In this document: positions 1 through 5,788 of the stretch, one piece after another
Position numbering within the stretch: the stretch's first letter is position 1
How the letters are laid out: each line of letters opens with the position of its first letter
Assembly (NCBI GenBank): GCA_964555735.1
Contig: CAZKTS010000320.1
Span: forward strand, 1-7,179
Reading direction: 5' to 3'
From: CAZKTS01 sp964555735
Lineage (GTDB): Bacteria > Actinomycetota > Acidimicrobiia > IMCC26256 > PALSA-555
Length of the DNA: 7,179 bases
Position numbers and translations under genes: made by a program
The notes under the pieces: generated by a model
What the model was told of the DNA's origin: nothing
The model's database searches: none
What the model saw: only the letters and a program-made list of their open reading frames with translations

Positions 1-917
1 TCCATCCACGGGTACCAGGCGCGGCTCTCGAACGCGGCCTTGCGCACGCCGGCGGGGTGGCGCGCCCGCTCGTAGAGGTACGCGGACACGTCGCGGCGAG
101 CCCATCCGGCGGCGGCGATCGTGGCCGCGTGCTCCGGCCCGAGCAGCACGTAGTACTCGCCGGGCGCGATGCACGCGTTGTTCTGCCCGAAGGTGGCCAT
201 CGCCGACGCGCACTTGTCGAGGATCGGAGCCGGGGTTCCGCTCTCCATGTCGTGGACGTTGTGCGGGTTCTCCCCGCAGTGGATCGTGATCGCCGACGCG
301 GCGTCGACACCCCGGGCGCGGTGGAACGCCTCCCACGGGCTCTCGGCCGCGTTCTCGGCGACGCAGTAGGTGTACTTCGACGGCTGCCCGTGCTGCGCGG
401 CGTCGCCGTCGCCCGGACGCGCGCCGGCTACGTGCAGCAGGAGCAGGCGCACCGCGCGTCCGACGGTCGCGTTGGCGCGGTTGCCCGGACCGAACGCGCC
501 GATGCCGCCGTTGAAGCCGGCCGTCGCCGCGATCTCGCCGTGGACGACGAGCATCGGTGCGACCGGGTGCGTCGTCGCGTTCACCCCGCGCAGGTTGAGC
601 TCGGGGCGGGCGAGCGCCCGGACCGCGGTGACGAGCACCGGCATCACCTCGGGTGCACAGCCCGCCAGGACCGCGTTGATCGCGACCAGCCTCCGGGTCG
701 CGCGGCCGAACCGGGGTGGCAGGACGCCGAGGATCTCGTCCGGATCGCCGTCGGTGACCGCCAGCATCGCCTCGACGCGCGCCTCGGTGGGGGCCACGAG
801 CGGCAGGCCGTCGCCCCAACCCCGCTCGGCGTAGAGCGCGAGCAGGGTCTCGGGGGACTCGTCGCGGACGTCGAGGAGCTCCGGTGGCGGCGAGGTGCGG
901 GGCTGGACTGTCGACAT
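1..917 (-). CDS. GWGDG-motif protein, paralog of the 2545-3603 product (partial, C-terminus outside window)
   Basis: The reverse strand is open from an ATG at 917-915 to the window edge, giving 305 codons without a stop and strong GC3 bias. The product begins MSTVQPRTSPPPELLDV and aligns along its whole visible length with the protein at 2545-3603. Shared blocks are GWGDGxPL (residues 33-40), LGVLPP (63-68), LVAxNAxxAGC (77-87), PExNxxG (105-111), PMLxV (121-125), GRAV (153-156), GQP (177-179) and CxxExxxESPW (185-195). Cys87 and Cys185 are conserved in both paralogs. It also has a His/Asn-rich stretch, CGENPHNVHD, near residues 218-227, that the paralog lacks in this form. By alignment about 50 residues are missing beyond the edge. 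No signal peptide or membrane segment is seen, so it is probably cytoplasmic. I cannot assign a reaction. Position opposite the UGSC operon suggests shared control and related chemistry. There is no good Shine-Dalgarno before the ATG; a near-leaderless transcript would explain this. Confidence 0.88.
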   Translation of the reverse strand, partial: MSTVQPRTSPPPELLDVRDESPETLLALYAERGWGDGLPLVAPTEARVEAMLAVTDGDPDEILGVLPPRFGRATRRLVAINAVLAGCAPEVMPVLVTAVRALARPELNLRGVNATTHPVAPMLVVHGEIAATAGFNGGIGAFGPGNRANATVGRAVRLLLLHVAGARPGDGDAAQHGQPSKYTYCVAENAAESPWEAFHRARGVDAASAITIHCGENPHNVHDMESGTPAPILDKCASAMATFGQNNACIAPGEYYVLLGPEHAATIAAAGWARRDVSAYLYERARHPAGVRKAAFESRAWYPWM

Positions 918-941
918 ATCGAGGAGTAGAACTCTAACTAT
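911..941 (+). promoter_or_regulatory. Candidate overlapping promoter for the rightward IclR-UGSC operon
   Basis: On the plus strand TCGACA (911-916) lies 18 bases before TAACTA (935-940), a weak -35/-10 pair that overlaps the leftward promoter. The same short stretch contains TATCGA twice as a direct repeat 22 bp apart (917-922 and 939-944), and a GAGT-AGA-ACTC inverted repeat (924-934). Any of these could be an operator for the adjacent IclR-type regulator, whose family often controls its own gene and the divergent one. The assignment is an inference from layout. Confidence 0.25.
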
Positions 942-959
942 CGAATTTCCCGGTGTCGA
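931..959 (-). promoter_or_regulatory. Candidate promoter for the leftward GWGDG-motif gene
   Basis: Read on the minus strand there is a -35-like TCGACA (959-954), a 17-base spacer and a -10-like TAGAGT (936-931, fitting TANNNT). Transcription would then begin near 923-925, only 6-8 bases before the ATG at 917, which matches the lack of a ribosome binding site there. This is pattern reading only, not proof of transcription. Confidence 0.4.
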
Positions 960-1070
960 GACCAGAGGCGAGGAGCAGCGGCGCAGGTGGCCGTGCGTTG
1001 GCACGAGCCGAGCGCCGCTGCCCGAGCCGTGGCCCGAGCGGCCCGGCGCGAAGCGCCGAGAGCGGAACAG

Positions 1071-2003
1071 GTGAAGCGGAGCGAGCCGGCGGACCGGGTG
1101 GTGCGCGTGCTCGAGGCGCTGCGGGAGCAGGCCGGCGCACCGACGCGGTTCGCCGACATCGCGCGAGCGGCCGACGTGAGCCAGGCCACCTGCCACTCGA
1201 TCCTCGCGTCGCTCGTCGACGCGGGCTACGTGCACCGCGACTCCCAGCACAAGACGTACACGCTCGGTCCCGCGCTGGTCGCGCTCGCCGAGGTGGCCGC
1301 CCCCTCGCTGCGGGGCTGGGCAGTCCTGCAGCCGCTGCTCGACGACCTGGCGCGGCGGACGGGACGGCCGTGCTCGGCGGCCGAGGCGGTCGGGGACTCG
1401 ATCACGATCATCGCCACCGCGATGCCGCCCGACGCGCCCGATCACCAGCTCCAGGTGCAGGTGGGCGCGCGCGTGCCGTTCGCACCGCCGTTCGGTGCCA
1501 TCCACGTGGCGGGTGCAGATCCCGAGACGATCGACGCGTGGATCGCACGCGACACCGGTTCCACGCGCACGCCGGAGCAGCTCCGGGCGATCGTCCGCGA
1601 CCACCGCGCCACCGGCGTCGCGGTCGCGCCGGCCACGCCCGCGTCCGCCCCGCTGCGCGAGGCCCTCGTCGCGCTCGGTTCGCATCCCGACGCCGAGGAT
1701 CTGCGTGAGCGAACCCTCGATCTGCTCGCTTCGATCGACCGGCTCGACTACTCGGCCGCGGAGGTCGCATCCGACGCCGAGCTGCCGGTCAACACGATCA
1801 CCGCGCCGGTCGTCGGTCCCCACGGTCGGATCGCATTCGCGGTCGGGATCCACCCCGAGGGTCCCCATCTCGACCGGCCCCGCCGCGACGCCCTGATCGC
1901 CGAGCTGCGCCGCACCACCGACGCGATGGCGCAGCGCATCGCCGGCTCGCCGGACACCACCGCATCGACCCCGATCTCGACCAGGACCACGGGAGCAGCA
2001 TGA
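1071..2003 (+). CDS. IclR family transcriptional regulator
   Basis: This is a DNA-binding regulator with an N-terminal winged helix-turn-helix and a C-terminal effector-binding domain, the IclR layout. From GTG 1071 the protein is 310 aa. Residues 8-48 cover the first helices and the recognition helix (FADIARAADVSQATCHSILA), followed by the wing with GYVHRDSQHKTYTLGP (52-67). The rest fits the IclR ligand domain. I chose GTG 1071 because the product then begins VKRSEPADRVVRVLEAL, typical for the family. The longer reading from GTG 987 has an AGGAG at 971-975, but adds 28 Arg/Ala-rich codons with unusual A/T-ending codons (CGA twice, GAA twice, AGA), unlike the rest. The stop overlaps the next ATG as ATGA, so it is probably the first gene of the operon and its local regulator. 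IclR regulators usually sense small organic acids or aromatics; the effector here is unknown. Confidence 0.9.
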   Translation: MKRSEPADRVVRVLEALREQAGAPTRFADIARAADVSQATCHSILASLVDAGYVHRDSQHKTYTLGPALVALAEVAAPSLRGWAVLQPLLDDLARRTGRPCSAAEAVGDSITIIATAMPPDAPDHQLQVQVGARVPFAPPFGAIHVAGADPETIDAWIARDTGSTRTPEQLRAIVRDHRATGVAVAPATPASAPLREALVALGSHPDAEDLRERTLDLLASIDRLDYSAAEVASDAELPVNTITAPVVGPHGRIAFAVGIHPEGPHLDRPRRDALIAELRRTTDAMAQRIAGSPDTTASTPISTRTTGAA

Positions 2004-2548
2004 GCCAGGACACGATGACCATCCGGCGCCCGACCGCGCCGCCACCGACGCGCGAGCACGCACCCGCCTACACCGTCGACGCACCGCTCGCCGGCCTCTC
2101 CGTGGGCCTGCGCACCGACATGGCGTGGCGCTCGTGGCAGCTCATCGCCGACGACTGGGCGAAGAAGCTCCACGAGGCCGGCGCGACCACCCGCCTGCTC
2201 GAGACGCAGGCGCAGATCGGCGAGGGCGGGACCGAGGACCGCGCCAACGTCGCTGCCTGGTCCGACGAGGTCGACCTCGGCATGGTCGGCCTCGGCACAT
2301 GTGGCTCGTGCACGTCGTTCAGCGTGCACGACGCGGTGACGCTCGAGGCCCACGGCAAGCCGGCGATCGTCGTGGTGTGCTCGGAGTTCGAGCAGCATGC
2401 CCGGAACATGGCGAACTTCCTCGGGCACGGCAACCTCAAGGTGCTCGTCATGCCGTACCCGCTCGAGGCCCGCCCCGACGATGAGCTGCACCAGATCGCC
2501 GACGAGTACTTCCCCAAGGCGCTCGAGCTGCTGGGGGTGCAGGCGTGA
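2000..2548 (+). CDS. UGSC family protein, cysteine form (CGSC motif)
   Basis: The 182-aa product carries GLGTCGSCTSFSVHDA at residues 97-112, the hallmark of the UGSC family, in which many members have selenocysteine at the first position of U-G-S-C. Here it is Cys101, with Cys104 completing the CGSC motif, and a further Cys127. After it comes GKPAIVVVCSEFEQHARNMA (119-138) and a V-L-V-M-P-Y-P segment, also characteristic of the family. The family's reaction is not known to me; a C/U-x-x-C pair suggests thiol-based redox or substrate activation. There is no signal peptide or membrane segment. ATG 2000 overlaps the regulator's stop (ATGA), with GGGAG at 1991-1995 as ribosome binding site, and the TGA at 2546-2548 overlaps the next GTG. 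Translation with the following gene is therefore probably coupled, pointing to a complex or consecutive steps. Family membership is from motif recall, without a search. Confidence 0.88.
   Translation: MSQDTMTIRRPTAPPPTREHAPAYTVDAPLAGLSVGLRTDMAWRSWQLIADDWAKKLHEAGATTRLLETQAQIGEGGTEDRANVAAWSDEVDLGMVGLGTCGSCTSFSVHDAVTLEAHGKPAIVVVCSEFEQHARNMANFLGHGNLKVLVMPYPLEARPDDELHQIADEYFPKALELLGVQA
2306..2331 (+). other. Perfect 9-bp hairpin just after the UGSC-position Cys codon
   Basis: TCGTGCACG (2306-2314) and CGTGCACGA (2323-2331) are exact reverse complements around an 8-base loop, TCGTTCAG. The stem begins 3 bases after the TGT codon (2300-2302) that sits where relatives have the selenocysteine UGA. 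Bacterial SECIS elements occupy this place, so it may be a relic. It may equally be a by-product of the codons for Ser-Cys-Thr and Val-His-Asp, which happen to be complementary. Confidence 0.5.
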
Positions 2549-3603
2549 CCGCACTGACCACGGACCTGCTCGAGGTGCCGGCCGACCCGGCCGCGCTCTA
2601 CGAGCTGTCGCTCGAGGAGGGCTGGGGCGACGGCGTGCCACTGCTGCCGCCGACCGACGACCGCGTGCTCGCGCTGCTCGACGCGACCCCCCTTGCGCCC
2701 GACCACGTGCTGGGGGTGCTGCCCCCGCAGCACGCGGTCGCCACCGTCGAGCTGGTGGCGGTCAATGCGGCGATGGCCGGCTGCGAGCCCGCCGCGCTGC
2801 CTCTGGTCATCGCCGCGCTCGAGGGGATGCTCGTGCCGGAGTGGAACGCCTACGGGCTCACCACGACGACCTCGAGCGTGTTCCCGATGCTGATCGTGAA
2901 CGGCCCGTCGCGCGACGAGCTGCACATCGACTACCGCGCCGGCTGCATGGGCGGTGCGGCGGGGCGCGGCTCGATGACGATCGGCCGCGCGGTGTCGCTC
3001 TGCCTGCGCAACATCGGCGGGCAGAAGGCCGGCGAGACGTCGCGCTCGGTGTTCGGGCAGCCGGCCCGCTTCGGGATGTGCTTCGGCGAGTGGGAGGAGC
3101 GGTCGCCGTGGCCGTCGCTCGCGGTGCGGCGAGGGTTCAGCGCCGATGCCGACGTCGTCACCGTGCACGGCGGCAAGGGCACGTTCCCGCTCGCCGACAT
3201 CCACAACGACGATCCGCGCGACCTGCTCCAGCTGATCGCGAAGAGCATCGCCTTCCCGCTGTCGAACATGTACCTGAGCGGCAACCCGGAGAACGGGCAG
3301 GTGGTGATCGCGGTGAACCCGGTGTGGGCGGATCGATTCGCAGCCGCGTTCCCGGACATCGAGGATCTCCAGGCGTTCCTCTGGGAGCACGCCTGGCAGC
3401 CGCTCTCGGTGTGGCCGGAGGCCAACCAGCAGATCCTGCGCGAGCGAGGGCGGGTGCGCGACGCCGACGACCGGGTGGCGCTGGTGCGGGACCCGGCGCA
3501 GCTGGTGCCCGTGGTCACCGGCGGGCTCGGCAGCCTCCACGCGGTGGCGCTCCCGAGCTTCGGTGAGAGCCAGCTCCAGTCGACCGAGGTGCAGCGACCG
3601 TGA
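2545..3603 (+). CDS. GWGDG-motif protein encoded with UGSC protein, function unknown
   Basis: The 352-aa product starts at GTG 2545 within the stop of the UGSC gene (GTGA), with a G-rich ribosome binding site at 2533-2537. It is a full-length paralog of the partial product at 917-1: GWGDGVPLLPPT (26-37), LGVLPP (56-61), LVAVNAAMAGC (70-80), PEWNAYG (98-104), PMLIV (114-118), GRAVSL (147-152), GQP (171-173) and CFGEWEERSPW (179-189). Cys80 and Cys179 are shared with the paralog; Cys134 (RAGCMGG) and Cys153 are specific to this copy. No signal peptide or membrane helix is seen, so it is probably cytoplasmic. I do not recognise a characterised enzyme family. The coupled UGSC gene makes a two-subunit enzyme or partner relation the simplest guess. 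The C-terminal 50 residues after about 300 are more polar and carry no obvious motif. Confidence 0.9.
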   Translation: MTALTTDLLEVPADPAALYELSLEEGWGDGVPLLPPTDDRVLALLDATPLAPDHVLGVLPPQHAVATVELVAVNAAMAGCEPAALPLVIAALEGMLVPEWNAYGLTTTTSSVFPMLIVNGPSRDELHIDYRAGCMGGAAGRGSMTIGRAVSLCLRNIGGQKAGETSRSVFGQPARFGMCFGEWEERSPWPSLAVRRGFSADADVVTVHGGKGTFPLADIHNDDPRDLLQLIAKSIAFPLSNMYLSGNPENGQVVIAVNPVWADRFAAAFPDIEDLQAFLWEHAWQPLSVWPEANQQILRERGRVRDADDRVALVRDPAQLVPVVTGGLGSLHAVALPSFGESQLQSTEVQRP

Positions 3604-3848
3604 ACGAAGTCGACGTCGCCGGAGCCGTCGACGAGCTCGCGGTGATGATGCGCGCCGACGGCGCGGAGCTCACGCTCGTGCAGGCCGACCCGAAGACCGC
3701 GCGCATCGAGGTCGCGTTGGGCCTGGACGGGGTGGAGTGCCTCGACTGCGTGCTGGCGCCCGAGCTGCTCGAGCAGATGCTCAGCGACGCGCTGCAGCAG
3801 CGAGTTCGGGGCGAGTTCGAGCTCGTGCTCCGCGACCCGCGGCGCTGA
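3600..3848 (+). CDS. Small NifU C-terminal-domain-like protein with CxxC
   Basis: The 82-aa product starts at GTG 3600, overlapping the previous stop (GTGA), with a good ribosome binding site GAGGTG at 3586-3591. The pattern, an Asp-Gly-Ala-x-Leu-x-Leu-Val strand, a second strand ending in ECLDC, then a helix LAPELLEQMLSDALQQRV, resembles the Nfu/NifU C-terminal domain, which holds or delivers an Fe-S cluster through a CxxC pair. Here the pair is Cys-Leu-Asp-Cys (about residues 48-51), whereas classical Nfu domains have a small-residue CxxC (C-x-G-C-P style). A stand-alone domain of this size is near the usual minimum. It could supply a cluster to, or shuttle electrons or sulfur for, the two proteins before it. 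Its 3' end overlaps the opposite-strand membrane protein gene by 68 bp. The resemblance is moderate and only read by eye. Confidence 0.8.
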   Translation: MNEVDVAGAVDELAVMMRADGAELTLVQADPKTARIEVALGLDGVECLDCVLAPELLEQMLSDALQQRVRGEFELVLRDPRR

Positions 3849-4584
3849 GCGCGCCGGCCGCACCCGCGACGACGAGCACGACCGCAGCCGCGATCGGGCT
3901 CCACGCGACACCCGCTGCCACCGCGGCGACGACGACCTGCACCCCGATGACCGCGCGGCGGACCGTGGGGCCGAGCGCGTCGAACGTACGGTGGAACGAA
4001 GCCAGCGCGGCCGGCGTGGTGATGCGCGAGCCGAGCAGCACGGCGAGGCCGCGGGCGCCGGCGAAGACGAGACAGATGGCGAAGGCGGCGATCGAGCTCC
4101 CGCTCAGCGCGCCGAGGGCGATCGTGAGGAACACCGCCGTCGTCATGATGTAGGTGGTGACGCCGGTGCCGATCTGCCAGCCGAAGCCGCCGCCGTAGAG
4201 CCACGCCCGGTACTTCACCAGCCACTCCTCGTCGACCTGACGACGGAAGTAGGGCGGCCCGACGCCCACGACGTGCGCGTCGAGCGCGGCGCCGACGAGC
4301 GCGAGGACGGCGGCGATCGCGAGCGCGCCGCTCGCGCTCAGGTCGGTCGTGGCGACCGCGGCCGCGAGCGCCGCGGTGACGCCACCGAGCATGGCCCCGC
4401 CCACGAGCGCGCCGGCGACGAACCAGGCGGCGGTGCCGCCGAAGCGACGCCCGCGCGACCGCTCGCCGAGCGGCGTGAGCTGCGACAGCATCGACTGCCC
4501 GCAGGGTGACCAGGTCGAGTAGGCGGCCGCGGCAAGGGCGGTGACCACGCCCAGGGCGATGAGAAGGTCGTGCACGCCCGCCAC
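3781..4584 (-). CDS. Polytopic membrane protein with SPCG motif, possibly CcdA/DsbD-like
   Basis: The 267-aa product has about six hydrophobic segments, near residues 5-23, 50-76, 84-104, 137-160, 163-187 and 213-246 (the last may be two helices), and an Arg/Ala-rich cytoplasmic-looking tail. The first segment ends in YSTWSPCGQSMLSQLTPLGE (22-41), with Cys28 in an SPC context like the first helix of CcdA/DsbD thiol-disulfide transporters. The only other cysteine is Cys171 in the fifth segment, so two membrane-embedded cysteines could form a pair as in CcdA. Charged loops include YFRRQVDEEWLVKYRAWLY (112-130). GTG 4584 lies 1 base after the ATPase stop, so the two are probably co-transcribed; GTG at codon 4 is an alternative start. 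It may instead be part of the transporter operon without redox role. The family is not firmly recognised. Confidence 0.82.
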   Translation of the reverse strand: MAGVHDLLIALGVVTALAAAAYSTWSPCGQSMLSQLTPLGERSRGRRFGGTAAWFVAGALVGGAMLGGVTAALAAAVATTDLSASGALAIAAVLALVGAALDAHVVGVGPPYFRRQVDEEWLVKYRAWLYGGGFGWQIGTGVTTYIMTTAVFLTIALGALSGSSIAAFAICLVFAGARGLAVLLGSRITTPAALASFHRTFDALGPTVRRAVIGVQVVVAAVAAGVAWSPIAAAVVLVVAGAAGALSAAGRGARARTRPELAAAARR

Positions 4585-4585
4585 G

Positions 4586-5740
4586 CTATCGGCCGACGGC
4601 GGCCGCCTCGGCCGCTGCGGTCGCGGCCGCCTGCGCGTCGAGCGAGCGCCGCAGCGCCCGGTACACCGACTCCGGGGTGAGCACGCCGACGAAGCGGTCG
4701 CCGTCGAGCACTGCGACCCAACCGACCTCGGTGAGCAGGGTCGCAGCGAGCGCCTCCTCGAGGTGGTCGTCGATCGACACCCAGGCCTCGATGCGCTCGA
4801 TGAGGTCCGTGATGGGCCGGTCGGGCTCGCCGTGGAGTGAGGCGTCGGCGGGCACGTGGCCGTGGAGGAGGCCGTCGGCGTCGACGACCGCCACCCACTC
4901 GCACGGAGGGGTCAGCGCGGCGCGCGCGTCGGCGAGCGTCGCGGTCGGGAGGATCGTGGGCGGGTGCTCGAGGCTCTCGAGGTCGATGGCGGTGACCTTG
5001 AGCCGCTTGAGGCCGCGGTCGGAGCCCACGAAGTCGGCGACCATGGTCGACTTGGGGTTGCCGAGGATCTCGGCGGGCGTGTCGTACTGGGCGAGGATCC
5101 CGCCGACGTCGAGGATCGCGATCCGGTCGCCCATCTTCACCGCCTCCTCGATGTCGTGGGTGACGAAGACGATCGTCTTGTGCACCTCGGCCTGGAGGCG
5201 GAGGAACTCGTCCTGGAGGCGCACCCTCGTGACGGGGTCGATCGCGCCGAAGGGCTCGTCCATGAGCAGCACGGGCGGGTCCGCCGCGAGGGCACGCGCC
5301 ACCCCGACGCGCTGACGCTGTCCGCCGGAGAGCTGGGCGGGGTACCGGTCGCGGTACTCGGACGGCTCGAGGCCGACGAGGTCGAGCAGCTCGTCGACGC
5401 GAGCGTCGATCCGGTCGCGCTTCCAGCCGAGCAGCTTCGGCACCGTGCCGACGTTGGTGCCGATGGTCTGGTGCGGGAACAGGCCGACCTGCTGGATCAC
5501 GTAGCCGATGCGCCGGCGCAGCTCGACCGGGTCCGCCGCGGTGACGTCCTCGCCGTCGAGGAAGAGCCGGCCGCCGGTGGGTTCGATGAGCCGGTTGATC
5601 ATCTTCAGCGTGGTCGTCTTGCCGCATCCCGACGGCCCGACGAGCACGCAGACGTCGCCCTCCGCGACGTCGAGCGTGAGGTCGTGCACCGCAACGGTGC
5701 CGTTGGGATAGCGCTTCGAGACCGCGTCGAGGCGGATCAT
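4586..5740 (-). CDS. Osmoprotectant (glycine betaine/choline-type) ABC transporter ATPase with CBS domains
   Basis: The 384-aa product is the cytoplasmic ATPase of an Opu/Pro-type importer. It shows Walker A GPSGCGKT (35-42), Q-loop Q83-Q84, signature LSGGQRQR (137-144), Walker B VLLMDEP (157-163), D-loop region GAIDP (165-169) and the switch His195 (VTHD). The sequence QQVGLFPHQTI and the stretch EEAVKMGDRIAILDVGGILAQYDTP are typical for OpuCA/ProV. The C-terminal part, about 245-370, carries two CBS-like repeats (ILPTATLADARAAL..., VSIDDHLEEALAATLL...), used in OpuA-type proteins to sense ionic strength or nucleotides. ATG 5740 gives the normal family N-terminus (MIRLDAVSKRYPNG); longer upstream reading is out of family. 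No Shine-Dalgarno is seen before it. The permease partner is probably the gene starting at 6949 on the other strand, with the glycosyltransferase between. Homologs in this family take the name opuCA; I leave the symbol empty because the substrate is not shown. Confidence 0.95.
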   Translation of the reverse strand: MIRLDAVSKRYPNGTVAVHDLTLDVAEGDVCVLVGPSGCGKTTTLKMINRLIEPTGGRLFLDGEDVTAADPVELRRRIGYVIQQVGLFPHQTIGTNVGTVPKLLGWKRDRIDARVDELLDLVGLEPSEYRDRYPAQLSGGQRQRVGVARALAADPPVLLMDEPFGAIDPVTRVRLQDEFLRLQAEVHKTIVFVTHDIEEAVKMGDRIAILDVGGILAQYDTPAEILGNPKSTMVADFVGSDRGLKRLKVTAIDLESLEHPPTILPTATLADARAALTPPCEWVAVVDADGLLHGHVPADASLHGEPDRPITDLIERIEAWVSIDDHLEEALAATLLTEVGWVAVLDGDRFVGVLTPESVYRALRRSLDAQAAATAAAEAAAVGR

Positions 5741-5788
5741 GGCGGAGATGGCGCAACGATAGGCGGGCCGTGGCAGGCTCGGCGCGCC
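5741..5788. promoter_or_regulatory. Short divergent intergenic region between ATPase and glycosyltransferase genes
   Basis: Only 48 bases separate the two divergent starts, so promoters must overlap or lie within the genes. On the minus strand TATCGT (5761-5756) fits a -10 box for the ATPase gene with a leader of about 9 bases, but no convincing -35 is found. On the plus strand no box is clear. Osmotic control would be expected for the transporter but nothing in the sequence shows it. Confidence 0.3.

Noticed and set aside
57..929. Long plus-strand ORF of 290 codons
   Set aside because: It is antisense to the GWGDG-motif gene at 917-1; its product is Arg/Ala/Val-rich with no domain, as expected for a shadow in GC-rich DNA.
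953..1708. Plus-strand ORF of 251 codons in another frame than the regulator
   Set aside because: Arg-rich shadow of the IclR gene without recognisable domain.
2300..2302. Active selenocysteine codon in the UGSC gene
   Set aside because: The codon is TGT, not TGA, so this copy encodes ordinary cysteine.
2068..3540. Minus-strand ORF of 490 codons
   Set aside because: Antisense to the UGSC and GWGDG genes, His/Arg-rich low-complexity product without family motifs, while the plus-strand genes have clear motifs and coupled starts.
4856..5788. Upstream extension of the glycosyltransferase frame
   Set aside because: It runs antisense through the ATPase gene; the family N-terminus begins at ATG 5789.
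5781..5788. GGCGCGCC palindrome directly before the glycosyltransferase ATG
   Set aside because: An 8-base GC palindrome is common by chance at this base composition and nothing else supports an operator.
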